Below, piece by piece: positions 37,365 through 46,844 of a stretch of 64,000 nt of DNA. The stretch is from Mycobacterium angelicum (GTDB lineage Bacteria; Actinomycetota; Actinomycetes; Mycobacteriales; Mycobacteriaceae). The translations under genes were made by a program, and so were the position numbers. Within the stretch, counting starts at the first letter, position 1. Each line of letters opens with the position of its first letter. Location of the stretch: positions 62,001 through 126,000 of the forward strand of contig NZ_MVHE01000005.1 in NCBI RefSeq assembly GCF_002086155.1, read 5' to 3'. The notes under the pieces are model-generated. The model was not told where the DNA came from. It was given only the letters and a program-made list of their open reading frames with translations, and ran no database searches.

Positions 37365-37844
37365 ATGGGGTGGATCAGCAGAATCCTGCGGCTTGGCCGC
37401 GTCGCTGAACAAGCCGCCGCGGCCCCCGCACAAGCGGTCGCTGCGCCGGCCGGGGTGCGCGGATCGCTGCAGATCCGCCATGTCGACGCCGGTTCCTGTA
37501 ACGGCTGCGAGGTTGAGATATCCGGTGCGTTCGGGCCGGTGTATGACGCCGAACGGTTCGGGGCCCGGCTGGTAGCGTCCCCGCGGCATGCGGACGCGCT
37601 GCTCGTCACCGGGGTGGTCACGCGGAATATGGCTCAGCCGCTGCGCAACACGTTGGCCGCCACACCGCAACCCCGGCTGGTGATCGCCTGTGGTGACTGT
37701 GCGCTCAACCGGGGTGTGTTCGGGGACGCCTATGGCGTGGTCGGCTCCGTTGCCGAGGTCATCGGAGCCGATGTCGAGATTCCGGGATGTCCGCCCTCGC
37801 CCGACCAGGTGGTGGCGGCCCTGCGCGCGGTGACCGGCAGGTGA
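37365..37844 (+). CDS. Hydrogenase-like small subunit (NuoB/HycG type)
   Basis: 159 aa, counterpart of Rv0082. All cysteines of the proximal [4Fe-4S] cluster are present: C45 and C48 (SCNGC), C109 and C112 (ACGDC) and C142 (GCPP). It relays electrons next to the large subunit. The N-terminus is alanine-rich and about 30 residues longer than bacterial NuoB cores. It overlaps the next gene by 4 bp (GTGA). Confidence 0.92.
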   Translation: MGWISRILRLGRVAEQAAAAPAQAVAAPAGVRGSLQIRHVDAGSCNGCEVEISGAFGPVYDAERFGARLVASPRHADALLVTGVVTRNMAQPLRNTLAATPQPRLVIACGDCALNRGVFGDAYGVVGSVAEVIGADVEIPGCPPSPDQVVAALRAVTGR

Positions 37845-39826
37845 CTGCGACGATCGCGGCCGCACCAGCCGGCCATTCGGATACAGTGCGCCGCAACGAA
37901 ATCGGGCATCTGCTAAGCGGGGGAGCTACGGCGGCGATCGGTGCTGCCGGAGCCGGGTTGGGACTCGCGGGTGTGTTCGGCACGCTGCCGCGGGTACAGG
38001 TCGGGTGGCTGCTTCCGCTCAGTGGCGTGGACCTCGAAGTCAGTCGATTGGGCGGGTTCTTCATGGCGCTGACGGGAGCGGTCGCCGTCGCCGTCGGGGT
38101 ATACAGCATCGGATACGCGCGTCGCGAGCGACTGGGCGCCGTCGCGCAGCTAACCCTGCCGCTGTTCGTTGCGGCGATGCTGTTGGTGCCGGCCGCGGGA
38201 TCGGTGCCCAGCTTCCTGTTGTTCTGGGAGCTGATGGCGCTCACCTCGCTGATTTTGCTTGCGACTGATCATCGCCGGGCCGAAGTCCGTTCCGCCGCAG
38301 GCTATTACGCGGTGATGACGCAACTGGGATTCGCCGGGATTCTGCTGGGGCTGATGGTGCTGGCCGCGGCGGTCGGCACGGATCGGTTCGCCGCTATAAC
38401 CGATATAAACAAGGTCTCGGGCGGGGTGCGCAGCGCGGTATTCATGCTGACACTGGCCGGATTCGGTTCCAAGGCTGGCCTGTTGCCGTTGCACGCGTGG
38501 CTGCCGCGGGCTCACCCGGAGGCACCCAGTCCGGTCTCGGCGCTGATGAGCGCGGCCATGGTCAACCTCGGCATCTACGGGATCATCCGAGTCGATCTGC
38601 AGTTGCTGGGCCCGGGTCCGCGGTGGTGGGGCGGGGTCCTGCTCGCCGTCGGCGCCGTCTCGGCGGTATACGGCGTGTTGCAGGCGTCGGTGGCCGCCGA
38701 TCTCAAGCGGCTACTCGGATACTCGACGATCGAGAACATGGGCCTGGTCACGCTGGCGCTCGGTGCGGCCACCTTGTCGTCGGCCGCCGGCGCCGGTGCG
38801 GCGGCCGTCATCGCCATGACCGCGGCGTTGCTGCATCTGGTCGCGCACGCCGCGTTCAAGAGCCTGGGATTCCTGGCCGCGGGTTCGGTTCTGGTGGCCA
38901 CCGGGCACCGTGACCTCGACCGGCTGGGCGGACTTGCCCGCCGAATGCCTTTCACCACGACATTTTTCGGCATCGCGGCACTGGGCGCCTCGGGATTGCC
39001 GCTGGGCGCGGGCTTTGTCAGTGAATGGTTGCTGGTGCAATCGCTGATCCACGCCCGGCCGCACCACAACACGATGGTGGGTTTGATGACGCCGTTGGGG
39101 GTCGGGGCGGTCGCGCTGACGACCGGTTTGGGTGTGGCCGCGATGGTCAAGGCGTTCGGCACCGGTTTCCTGGCACGGGCGCGCTCGGAAGGGGCGCTGC
39201 GGGCAGCCGAAACGCCGATCAGCATGCGGGCCGGGATGGCGGTTGCGGCGGTTGGATGCCTCGTGGTCGCGGTGGCCCCGGGTGCCGCCGTCGGGGTGCT
39301 TCAGGCGGTGCTCAGAACCCTCCCGCCGTCCAGAAACGCCGATCTCACCAGTTTGGGCACGGTGCTGCGGTTGCCGGGTGTGAACGGTTCGATCGCGCCG
39401 GCCCTGCTGGCCGCCGCCATCGTCGTGGCCGTGCTGATCGTGGTGGGCCTGACCAGGTGGGGCTCGCGTCACCGCCCGCCGACTGCGACGTCACCGCTAT
39501 GGGCCTGCGGGGCAGATGAACTCACGTCGCGCATGCAATACACGGCGACGTCGTTCGGCCAGCCGCTGCAGCGCGTCTTTGACGACGTGCTGCGCCCCGA
39601 CACCGGCATCGAGGTGACGCACCTGGAGGAGACGCGCTATCACGTGGAAAAGATCGCGTACCGCGCCAACGTGGCCGACGCCGTCGAGGACCGTGTCTAC
39701 GCTCCGGTCCTGCAGGCCGTCGCACGCTGCGCACAAGTGGTCCGGCGGGCACACAACGGGAGTGTGCATCTGTACCTCGGCTACGGGGCACTCGGCGTGC
39801 TCATCGTGCTGGTGGTGGCGCGATGA
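37841..39826 (+). CDS. Antiporter-like membrane subunit (HyfB/NuoL type, Rv0083)
   Basis: About 661 aa with some 14-16 membrane spans. The central NuoL/M/N core includes the conserved lysine helix GFGSKAGLLPLHAWLPRAHPEAPSPVSALMS and a second GYSTIENMG segment. This family forms proton channels in complex I and group 4 hydrogenases. The start is a GTG overlapping the previous stop. The soluble tail (SRMQYTATSFGQPLQRVF) is typical of HyfB/HycC. Largest protein of the block. Confidence 0.93.
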   Translation: MTATIAAAPAGHSDTVRRNEIGHLLSGGATAAIGAAGAGLGLAGVFGTLPRVQVGWLLPLSGVDLEVSRLGGFFMALTGAVAVAVGVYSIGYARRERLGAVAQLTLPLFVAAMLLVPAAGSVPSFLLFWELMALTSLILLATDHRRAEVRSAAGYYAVMTQLGFAGILLGLMVLAAAVGTDRFAAITDINKVSGGVRSAVFMLTLAGFGSKAGLLPLHAWLPRAHPEAPSPVSALMSAAMVNLGIYGIIRVDLQLLGPGPRWWGGVLLAVGAVSAVYGVLQASVAADLKRLLGYSTIENMGLVTLALGAATLSSAAGAGAAAVIAMTAALLHLVAHAAFKSLGFLAAGSVLVATGHRDLDRLGGLARRMPFTTTFFGIAALGASGLPLGAGFVSEWLLVQSLIHARPHHNTMVGLMTPLGVGAVALTTGLGVAAMVKAFGTGFLARARSEGALRAAETPISMRAGMAVAAVGCLVVAVAPGAAVGVLQAVLRTLPPSRNADLTSLGTVLRLPGVNGSIAPALLAAAIVVAVLIVVGLTRWGSRHRPPTATSPLWACGADELTSRMQYTATSFGQPLQRVFDDVLRPDTGIEVTHLEETRYHVEKIAYRANVADAVEDRVYAPVLQAVARCAQVVRRAHNGSVHLYLGYGALGVLIVLVVAR

Positions 39827-40782
39827 ACGTGATGTCCATGGTGGCCGGCGCGGCGCAGATCGGCGCGGTAGTGGTGGGGGCCCCGCTGATCGTCGGCCTG
39901 ATGCGACAGATCCGCGCGAGGTCCGAAGGACGTTGCGGTGCCGGCATTTTGCAGCCGTGGCGCGACCTGCGCAAGCAGTTGCGTAAGCAGCAGATCAGGC
40001 CGGAAGGCACCACTTGGGTGTTCGCGGCGGCTCCGGTGGTGGTGGCGGCGACGACGTTGTTGATCGCCGCGATCGCCCCACTGGTCGCGACGGGTTCGCC
40101 GCTGGACCCCGTCGCCGATCTGTTCACGGTGGTGGGCCTGCTGTTTCTGGGCACTGTTGCGCTGACGCTGGCCGGTATCGACACCGGCACCTCGTTCGGC
40201 GGGATGGGCGCCAGCCGTGAGATCACCATTGCAGCCCTGGTCGAGCCGACTATCCTGCTGGCCGTCTTTGCGCTCTCCATCCCGGCTGACTCGGCCAATC
40301 TCGGAGCCATCGTTGCCTTTACGCTCGGCAGCCCGAGTGTGGTGATCTCACTGTCCGGAATCCTCGCCTTGGTCGCCCTGGTGATCGTGGTGGTCGCCGA
40401 GACCGGCCGGCTGCCGGTGGACAATCCGGCGACGCACCTCGAATTGACCATGGTGCACGAGGCGATGGTGCTCGAATACGCCGGACCCAAGCTGGCACTC
40501 GTCGAGTGGGCCAGCGCGATGCGACTCACGGTGCTACTGGCACTGCTGGCGAATCTGTTCATTCCCTGGGGGATTGCCGACAGCCGGCCGAGCCTGATCG
40601 GCGTCGGGATCGGAGTCGCGGCCATCAGCGCGAAGGTCGCCCTGCTGGCCGTCGTGCTCGCCGGCGCCGAGGTTTTTCTCGCCAAACTCCGATTGTTCCG
40701 GGTGCCCGAACTACTGGCGGGTTCCTTCCTGTTAGCCCTGCTGGCGGTTACGTCGGCGAACTTCTTTGCGGCGCAAGGGTAA
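39823..40782 (+). CDS. hycD: HycD/NuoH-type membrane subunit
   Basis: 319 aa, about eight spans. NuoH/HycD family marks are GRCGAGILQPWRDLRKQLRKQ near the N-terminus and ETGRLPVDNPATHLELTMVHEAMVLEY, where the family's conserved acidic residues lie. In related complexes this subunit sits under the large subunit and couples redox change to ion transfer. Counterpart of Rv0084. Overlaps the previous gene by 4 bp. Confidence 0.93.
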   Translation: MNVMSMVAGAAQIGAVVVGAPLIVGLMRQIRARSEGRCGAGILQPWRDLRKQLRKQQIRPEGTTWVFAAAPVVVAATTLLIAAIAPLVATGSPLDPVADLFTVVGLLFLGTVALTLAGIDTGTSFGGMGASREITIAALVEPTILLAVFALSIPADSANLGAIVAFTLGSPSVVISLSGILALVALVIVVVAETGRLPVDNPATHLELTMVHEAMVLEYAGPKLALVEWASAMRLTVLLALLANLFIPWGIADSRPSLIGVGIGVAAISAKVALLAVVLAGAEVFLAKLRLFRVPELLAGSFLLALLAVTSANFFAAQG

Positions 40783-40788
40783 CTATCG

Positions 40789-41451
40789 ATGACCGACCTC
40801 GATTACGTGGGTGTGCTCGACCTGGCGCCGGGCGGGCTGGTGCTGGCCGCGGTGCTGATCGTCTGGCGGCGCGATCTGCGTTCGATCATTCGGCTGCTCG
40901 CGGCGCAGGGTGTCGCGCTGGCCGCGATCCCGATGATTCTCGGTGTGCACAGCCATGATTGGGAGCTGATCGGCATCGGACTCGCGCTGTTCGCGTTGCG
41001 GGCGGTGATATTGCCGTGGCTGCTGGCCCGGGCCCTGGGCGCCGAGCAAACAGCGCAGCGCGAGGCGACGCCGCTGGTCAACACCACCGCTTCGCTGCTG
41101 ATCGCGGCCGCCCTGACAATGGTCGCGCTCGCCGTCACCCGGCCGGTGGTGAACTTGGCCCCCGGCCCGGCTACCAGCGCTGCCCCCGCGGGCTTGGCGG
41201 TCGTGCTGATCGCCCTGTTCGTCATGGTGACCCGGCGGCATGCCATCTCGCAGGCCGCGGGATTCCTCATGCTGGACAACGGGATTGCCGCCACCGCGTT
41301 TCTGCTGACCGCCGGGGTGCCGCTCATCGTGGAATTGGGTGCCTCGCTGGACGTGCTGTTCGCAGTGATTGTCCTCGGCGTGCTCACCGGTCGGCTGCGG
41401 CGGATGTTTGGTGGTACCGACCTCGACCGGCTGCAGCGATTGCGAGATTGA
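40789..41451 (+). CDS. hycP: HyfE-type membrane subunit (HycP, Rv0085)
   Basis: 220 aa, about seven spans. HyfE proteins are NuoK-like with extra helices. The stretch [25 protein letters not shown] is the family mark (compare NuoK's G-x-E region). Seven bases separate it from hycD, and one base from the next gene. Confidence 0.9.
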   Translation: MTDLDYVGVLDLAPGGLVLAAVLIVWRRDLRSIIRLLAAQGVALAAIPMILGVHSHDWELIGIGLALFALRAVILPWLLARALGAEQTAQREATPLVNTTASLLIAAALTMVALAVTRPVVNLAPGPATSAAPAGLAVVLIALFVMVTRRHAISQAAGFLMLDNGIAATAFLLTAGVPLIVELGASLDVLFAVIVLGVLTGRLRRMFGGTDLDRLQRLRD

Positions 41452-41452
41452 G

Positions 41453-42922
41453 ATGTCAACGTCTGGCCTGATTCTGGTGGCGGTATTGGCGCCGCTGCTC
41501 GCCGCTGCCGTCGCGCTGGCCGCCGGCTGGCGCCGCTGGACTGCGGTATTGACCGTGCTGTCGGCGTTGGCTGTGCTGGGATCCGCTGTCACGCTCGGCA
41601 TCCTGGGGACGGGGCCACACGTCGTGCTGGGTGGCCTGCTGCGCGTCGATGCGCTCTCGGTGACCATGCTCATCGTCATCGGCGTCGTCGGCACCTTGGC
41701 AACCTGGGCGAGCATCGGCTACGTCGATGCCGAACTCGAGCACGGCCACACCGATCGCCGCGACGCGCGCCTGTACGGCACGCTGACGCCCGCATTCCTG
41801 GCCGCTATGGCTGTCGCGGTGTCCGCCAACAACATTGGGGTAATCTGGGTGGCCGTCGAGGCCACCACCGTGATCACCGCCTTCCTGGTTGGGCACCGGC
41901 GCACCCGTACCGCGCTGGAGGCCACCTGGAAGTACGTGGTGATCTGCTCGGTCGGTATTGCCGTCGCATTCCTCGGCACGGTGTTGCTGTACTTCGCCGC
42001 CCGGCACGCCGGAGCAGACGGTGCCAGCGCGCTCAACCTCGATTTCCTGACGGCGCGCGCGGCCCACCTCGACCCGGCGGTCGCCCGGCTGGCCGGCGGA
42101 CTGTTGCTGATCGGATACGGCGCCAAAGTCGGCCTGGTCCCATTCCACGGCTGGCTCGCCGACGCGCACAGCCAGGCGCCGGCGCCCGTTTCGGCGTTGA
42201 TGAGTGGGGTGTTGCTGTCCGTTGCCTTCTCGGTGCTGATCCGGTTGCGGCCCATCGTTGATGCGGCCACGGGACCGGGTTTCCTGCGTGCCGGGCTGTT
42301 GACGGTTGGTCTGGCCACGGTGCTGGTTGCCGCGTTGTTGCTCACCGTCACAACGGATCTCAAGCGGATGCTGGCCTATTCGTCGATGGAGAACATGGGG
42401 CTGATCGCGGTGGCCGCTGCCGCCGGCACCAAGCTGGCGATTGCGGCCCTGCTACTGCATGTGCTTGCCCACGGCGTAGGCAAGACGGTGTTGTTCCTGG
42501 CCGGCGGGCAGTTGCAGGCCGCACACGATTCGACGGCCATCGGCGACATCACCGCCGTGCTGTCGCGGTCACGGCTCGTCGGCGTCTCGTTCGCGGTCGG
42601 AGTTGTGGCTCTGCTTGGGCTGCCCCCGTTCGCCATGTTCGCCAGCGAGCTGTCGATCGCTCGCTCGCTCGCCAATGCCGGGCTGCCCTGGGTGCTGGGT
42701 GCCGCGTTGTTGATGATGGTGGTGGCTTTTGCTGCGCTGGTTAGCAATTCGCGACGAATCCTACTCGGGGCGGCCAGCGCCGACGCGCCGTCGATCGTCG
42801 TTCCGGCAACCGTGGCGGGGGCGCTGGTGACGGGTGTGGTGGCGTCACTGGTTCTGGGTGTGACTGCAGGTCCGCTCGCTGGGCTGTTCGCCGCCGCCGC
42901 CGGTCAGTTCGGAGCCGGATAA
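41453..42922 (+). CDS. hycQ: HyfF-type antiporter-like subunit (HycQ, Rv0086)
   Basis: 489 aa with about 13-14 spans. The NuoN/L core includes GYGAKVGLVPFHGWLADAHSQAPAPVSALMSG, which has the conserved lysine, and LAYSSMENMGL. A second ion-translocating subunit beside the 37841 gene. The start is the ATG one base after hycP's stop. The end overlaps the large subunit gene by one base (TAATG). Confidence 0.93.
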   Translation: MSTSGLILVAVLAPLLAAAVALAAGWRRWTAVLTVLSALAVLGSAVTLGILGTGPHVVLGGLLRVDALSVTMLIVIGVVGTLATWASIGYVDAELEHGHTDRRDARLYGTLTPAFLAAMAVAVSANNIGVIWVAVEATTVITAFLVGHRRTRTALEATWKYVVICSVGIAVAFLGTVLLYFAARHAGADGASALNLDFLTARAAHLDPAVARLAGGLLLIGYGAKVGLVPFHGWLADAHSQAPAPVSALMSGVLLSVAFSVLIRLRPIVDAATGPGFLRAGLLTVGLATVLVAALLLTVTTDLKRMLAYSSMENMGLIAVAAAAGTKLAIAALLLHVLAHGVGKTVLFLAGGQLQAAHDSTAIGDITAVLSRSRLVGVSFAVGVVALLGLPPFAMFASELSIARSLANAGLPWVLGAALLMMVVAFAALVSNSRRILLGAASADAPSIVVPATVAGALVTGVVASLVLGVTAGPLAGLFAAAAGQFGAG

Positions 42923-44412
42923 TGCAATGTAAAACTCTGAGCCGCAACGTGTCTCACGAGGGACTTGCCCCCGCCGTAGCGGAGTTGCTGGACACCGGCC
43001 ATCGCCTGGCACTGGTGGCGGCGCACGACGAAGGCGACGCCATGCGGATCGTATACGTGCTGCTGGCGGGGCAGCCGGAGCGGCGCGTTGAGCTGACCGT
43101 GACCACCTGTTCGGGCAATCCGTCGGTTCCGTCGTTGGGGCACTTGTCGATTCCCGCTGGACGTTTCGAGCGGGAGATGATGGATCTCTACGGTGTTATG
43201 CCAGTGGGGCATCCGCAGCCGCGACGACTGGTACGGCACGGGCACTGGCCCGAAGAATGGCATCCGATGCGCCGCGATGCCGGGCGGGCGCCGCGGTTCG
43301 CGACGGCGGGGCGGTTCCCGTTCCTGACCGTCGAGGGGCCCGGAGTGTACGAGATCCCGGTCGGGCCAGTGCATGCCGGCTTGATCGAGCCCGGGCATTT
43401 TCGCTTCTCGGTCATCGGTGAATCGGTGCTGAGGCTCAAGGCGAGACTGTGGTTCGTGCACCGGGGCGTCGAGAAGCTGTTCGAGGGGCGCGCCGCCACC
43501 GCTGCGACCGAACTCGCCGAGCGGATCAGCGGCGACAGTTCGGCTGCCCACGGGCTGGCGCACAGCCTGGCCATCGAGGATGCACTTGGCATCCGGGTGC
43601 CCGAACCGGTGCACCGGCTGCGGGCGCTGCTCGTCGAACTGGAACGCCTCTACAACCACGCCGCCGATCTGGGTGCGCTAGCCAACGATGTCGCCTTCGC
43701 TTTGCCCAACGCGCACGCCCAGCGCGTCCGCGAGTGCTTGCTACGAATCAACAGCCGCGTCACCGGGCATCGCCTGCTGCGCGGTGCGATCCGGCCCGGA
43801 GGTGTTGTGCTACAACAACTTCCGGAACCGGCCGAACTGCGGGAACTGGCGGCCGACGTCGCCGAGATAACCGACCTGACGCTGCGCAACTCGGTGGTCT
43901 ACGACCGGTTCGCCGATACCGCGGTACTCCGCCGCGACGACGCCCACGCCCTGGGGTGTCTGGGTTATGTCGCACGCGCCAGCGGCATCAGCACCGACGC
44001 CCGCCTCGACCACCCGACGGTCGAGTTGCCGGTCGTCCCAGTGGGCGGCACCCAAGGTGATGTGCTGGCCCGCTACACAATCCGGCGTGACGAATTCGCC
44101 GCCTCGGTCGCGCTCGTCTGTGCGCTCATCGAAAGTCGCAACCTCGATCGGCGAGGCCCGGTGGACTTCGAATCGTGGGCGCCGACATCCGGTGAGGCAA
44201 GCTCGGGGATCGGCATCGTCGAGGGCTGGCGGGGCACCATCGTGCACCGCGTGGAGGTCGATGCCGCCGGGGCGATCACCCGCTGCAAGATCGTCGACCC
44301 GTCCTGGTTCAACTGGCCGGCTCTGCCGGTGGCCATGGCCGACACCATCGTCCCGGACTTCCCGCTGGCCAACAAAAGCTTCAACCTGTCCTATGCGGGC
44401 AATGATCTGTGA
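42922..44412 (+). CDS. hycE: Hydrogenase-like large subunit lacking NiFe ligands (HycE/Rv0087)
   Basis: 496 aa. The N-terminal third (about 1-120) is a NuoC-like domain (FEREMMDLYGVMPVGHP at 82-98). The rest is the NuoD/hydrogenase large-subunit fold. Where hydrogenases have RICGVC this protein has RISGDSS (201-207); H210 is kept. Where they have DPCxxC near the C-terminus it has DPSWFN (459-464). All four metal cysteines are therefore gone, so it cannot hold a NiFe centre. It belongs with hydrogenase-related complexes (Ehr type), probably using a quinone or unknown electron partner. No maturation genes are near. Last gene of the block; the ABC ATPase starts 66 bp on. Confidence 0.93.
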   Translation: MQCKTLSRNVSHEGLAPAVAELLDTGHRLALVAAHDEGDAMRIVYVLLAGQPERRVELTVTTCSGNPSVPSLGHLSIPAGRFEREMMDLYGVMPVGHPQPRRLVRHGHWPEEWHPMRRDAGRAPRFATAGRFPFLTVEGPGVYEIPVGPVHAGLIEPGHFRFSVIGESVLRLKARLWFVHRGVEKLFEGRAATAATELAERISGDSSAAHGLAHSLAIEDALGIRVPEPVHRLRALLVELERLYNHAADLGALANDVAFALPNAHAQRVRECLLRINSRVTGHRLLRGAIRPGGVVLQQLPEPAELRELAADVAEITDLTLRNSVVYDRFADTAVLRRDDAHALGCLGYVARASGISTDARLDHPTVELPVVPVGGTQGDVLARYTIRRDEFAASVALVCALIESRNLDRRGPVDFESWAPTSGEASSGIGIVEGWRGTIVHRVEVDAAGAITRCKIVDPSWFNWPALPVAMADTIVPDFPLANKSFNLSYAGNDL

Positions 44413-44478
44413 CGGCGAGCAGCGGCAGTCAGCCGACCCGGAAGCCGCCGCGGCGTTGCGGTACGGCACGATAATCGA

Positions 44479-45312
44479 GTGCCCGAAGCCGCGGCCGATC
44501 CCGACCTGCTGATCGACTTCAGAGACGTCTCGCTACGGCGCAATGGGCGCACGCTGGTAGGACCGCTGGATTGGGCCGTCGAACTCGACGAACGCTGGGT
44601 GATCATCGGCCCCAACGGCGCCGGCAAGACCTCGTTGCTGCGGATCGCAGCGGCCTCCGAGTACCCGTCCTCCGGGGTGGCCTTCGTGCTCGGCGGACGG
44701 CTGGGCCGCGTCGACGTCAGCGAGCTGCGAGCGCGGATCGGACTGAGTTCTTCAGCTTTAGCGCAGCGGGTGCCGTCCGACGAGGTGGTGCGCGACCTGG
44801 TCGTTTCGGCCGGCTACTCGGTGCTGGGCCGCTGGCGCGAGCGCTACGAGGACGTCGACTACCGGCGCGCCGCCGACATGCTGGAAAGCCTGGGCGCCGA
44901 GCATCTGGGCGACCGCACGTACGGGACGCTGTCCGAGGGCGAACGCAAACGGGTGCTGATCGCCCGGGCCCTGATGACCGACCCGGAGCTGCTGCTGCTC
45001 GACGAGCCCGCGGCGGGCCTGGACCTGGGCGGCCGGGAGGAATTGGTGGCGCGGCTGGCCGACCTGGCCGCCGACCCCGATGCGCCGGCACTGGTGCTGG
45101 TGACCCATCACGTCGAGGAGGTTCCGCCCGGCTTCAGTCACTGCCTGCTGCTGTCGGAGGCCAAGGTGGTCGCCTCGGGCCTGCTGCCCGACGTGCTGAC
45201 CGCCGAAAACCTGTCCACCGCGTTCGGCCAGGAGATCGCGCTCGATGTCGTCGACGGGCGGTACTTCGCCCGGCGGGTTCGCACCCGAGCAGCCCACCGG
45301 AGGCGGCAATGA
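44479..45312 (+). CDS. ABC transporter ATP-binding protein (Rv3041c type)
   Basis: 277 aa single ATPase domain. Walker A is GPNGAGKT (44-51), the signature LSEGE (151-155) and Walker B LLLLDEP (171-177). No membrane partner gene is nearby, so it may energise a permease encoded elsewhere or act as a soluble ABC protein, as ModF/YheS-like proteins do. The start is a GTG. It overlaps the NUDIX gene by 4 bp (ATGA), so coupled translation is likely. In M. tuberculosis the same order follows serB2 directly. Confidence 0.9.
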   Translation: MPEAAADPDLLIDFRDVSLRRNGRTLVGPLDWAVELDERWVIIGPNGAGKTSLLRIAAASEYPSSGVAFVLGGRLGRVDVSELRARIGLSSSALAQRVPSDEVVRDLVVSAGYSVLGRWRERYEDVDYRRAADMLESLGAEHLGDRTYGTLSEGERKRVLIARALMTDPELLLLDEPAAGLDLGGREELVARLADLAADPDAPALVLVTHHVEEVPPGFSHCLLLSEAKVVASGLLPDVLTAENLSTAFGQEIALDVVDGRYFARRVRTRAAHRRRQ

Positions 45313-46118
45313 ACACACCGTTAACCCCACGGCCGGCGGCCACCGTGATGCTGATCCGCGACGGCGCTACCGAGCTTTCGGTGTTTCTGATGCGCCGACA
45401 CCGGGGCATGGACTTCGCCGGCGGGGTCATGGTGTTTCCCGGCGGGGGAGTCGACGACCGCGACCGCAACACGGAGATCGCGTGGGCCGGGCCGCCGCCG
45501 CTGTGGTGGGCGCAGCGGTTCGGCATCGAACCGGACCTGGCCGAAGCGCTGGTCTGCGCCGCGGCCCGCGAGACGTTCGAGGAATCCGGTGTGCTGTTCG
45601 CCGGGCCGGCCGATGACCCGAACAGCATCGTCCGCGACGCCGCCGTCTACGGGGACGCCCGCGGCCAGCTGGCCGACCGGTCGCTGTCCTTCGCCGACTT
45701 CCTGCGCCGGGAAAACCTGGTGCTGCGGTCCGACCTGCTGCGCCCATGGGCGAACTGGGTCACCCCCGAAGCCGAACTGACCCGGCGCTACGACACCTAT
45801 TTCTTTGTAGGAGCGCTACCGGAGGGCCAGCGCGCCGACGGCGAGAACAGCGAATCCGACCGTGCCGACTGGGCATTGCCGCGCGACGCACTCGACGACT
45901 TCGCCGGCGGGCGCAACATCCTGCTGCCGCCGACCTGGACGCAGCTGGACTCGCTGGCCGGCCACACCGTCGCCGACGTGCTGGCCGTCGAGCGTCAGAT
46001 CGTTCCGGTGCAGCCCCATCTGACCCAGCGGGGCGACAACTGGCAGATCGAGTTCTTCGACTCCGACCGCTACAACGAAGCCCGGATAGCCGGCGGGGCG
46101 ACGGGATGGCCCTTTTGA
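45309..46118 (+). CDS. NUDIX hydrolase (Rv3040c type)
   Basis: 269 aa. The NUDIX box is split by an insert: GGGVDD is at 45-50 and RETFEESG at 87-94, with about 35 residues between instead of the usual few. This pattern is known in the NUDT7/8/19-like family acting on CoA or related diphosphates, which would fit the acyl-CoA gene that follows. The N-terminal [10 protein letters not shown] starts the fold. It overlaps both neighbours by a few bases, inside a tight operon. Confidence 0.87.
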   Translation: MNTPLTPRPAATVMLIRDGATELSVFLMRRHRGMDFAGGVMVFPGGGVDDRDRNTEIAWAGPPPLWWAQRFGIEPDLAEALVCAAARETFEESGVLFAGPADDPNSIVRDAAVYGDARGQLADRSLSFADFLRRENLVLRSDLLRPWANWVTPEAELTRRYDTYFFVGALPEGQRADGENSESDRADWALPRDALDDFAGGRNILLPPTWTQLDSLAGHTVADVLAVERQIVPVQPHLTQRGDNWQIEFFDSDRYNEARIAGGATGWPF

Positions 46119-46834
46119 CCGGCGGGTCCGGCGAGTTCGTCAGCGTCGTCGTCAGCGACGGCTCACGGGACGCCGGCCTGGCCATGTTGCTGCTGTCGCG
46201 ACCGCCCACCAACGCGATGACCCGCCAGATGTACCGCGAGATCGTGGCCGCCGCGGCCGAGCTGGGCCGCCGCGACGACGTCGCCGCGGTGATCCTGTAC
46301 GGCGGCCACGAAATCTTCTCCGCCGGCGACGACCTGCCCGAGCTGCAGACGCTGAACGCCGCGGAGGCCGAAACCGCGGCCCGGGTGCGCCAAGAGGCCG
46401 TCGACGCCGTCGCGGCCATCCCCAAGCCCACCGTGGCCGCCATCACCGGATATGCCCTGGGCGCCGGCCTCACGCTGGCGCTGGCCGCCGACTGGCGGGT
46501 CAGCGGCGACAACGTCAAATTCGGAGCCACCGAAATCCTGGCCGGCATGGTCCCCGACGGCGGTGCAATGGCCCGGCTGACCCGCGCGGCCGGGCCGAGC
46601 AGGGCCAAAGAACTGGTGTTCAGCGGACGTTTCTTCGACGCCGAAGAGGCATTGGCGCTGGGCCTGATCGATGAGATGGTGGCCCCCGACAACGTCTACG
46701 ACGCCGCCGCGACGTGGGCGCGGCGCTTCCTGGACGGTCCGCCGCATGCGCTGGCGGCTGCCAAGGCGGCGATCAACGCCGTCAGCGGGTCCGTGTTCAG
46801 AGCTACCGACGGGGCTGACGGCGGCGGCGGTTAG
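46106..46834 (+). CDS. echA17: Enoyl-CoA hydratase EchA17
   Basis: 242 aa of the crotonase fold. The oxyanion-hole stretches are [12 protein letters not shown] and [22 protein letters not shown]; the second half has [23 protein letters not shown]. The usual catalytic glutamates are not both obvious, so it may be an isomerase or a weak hydratase. The C-terminus is short and ends in a glycine-rich tail, without the usual final helix. It overlaps the NUDIX gene by 13 bp and is followed after 10 bp by a methyltransferase. Confidence 0.87.
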   Translation: MALLTGGSGEFVSVVVSDGSRDAGLAMLLLSRPPTNAMTRQMYREIVAAAAELGRRDDVAAVILYGGHEIFSAGDDLPELQTLNAAEAETAARVRQEAVDAVAAIPKPTVAAITGYALGAGLTLALAADWRVSGDNVKFGATEILAGMVPDGGAMARLTRAAGPSRAKELVFSGRFFDAEEALALGLIDEMVAPDNVYDAAATWARRFLDGPPHALAAAKAAINAVSGSVFRATDGADGGGG

Positions 46835-46844
46835 GCTGCCCTGC

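Noticed and set aside
42922..44412. A working [NiFe] hydrogenase
   Set aside because: All four cysteine ligands of the metal centre are replaced and no maturation genes are present.
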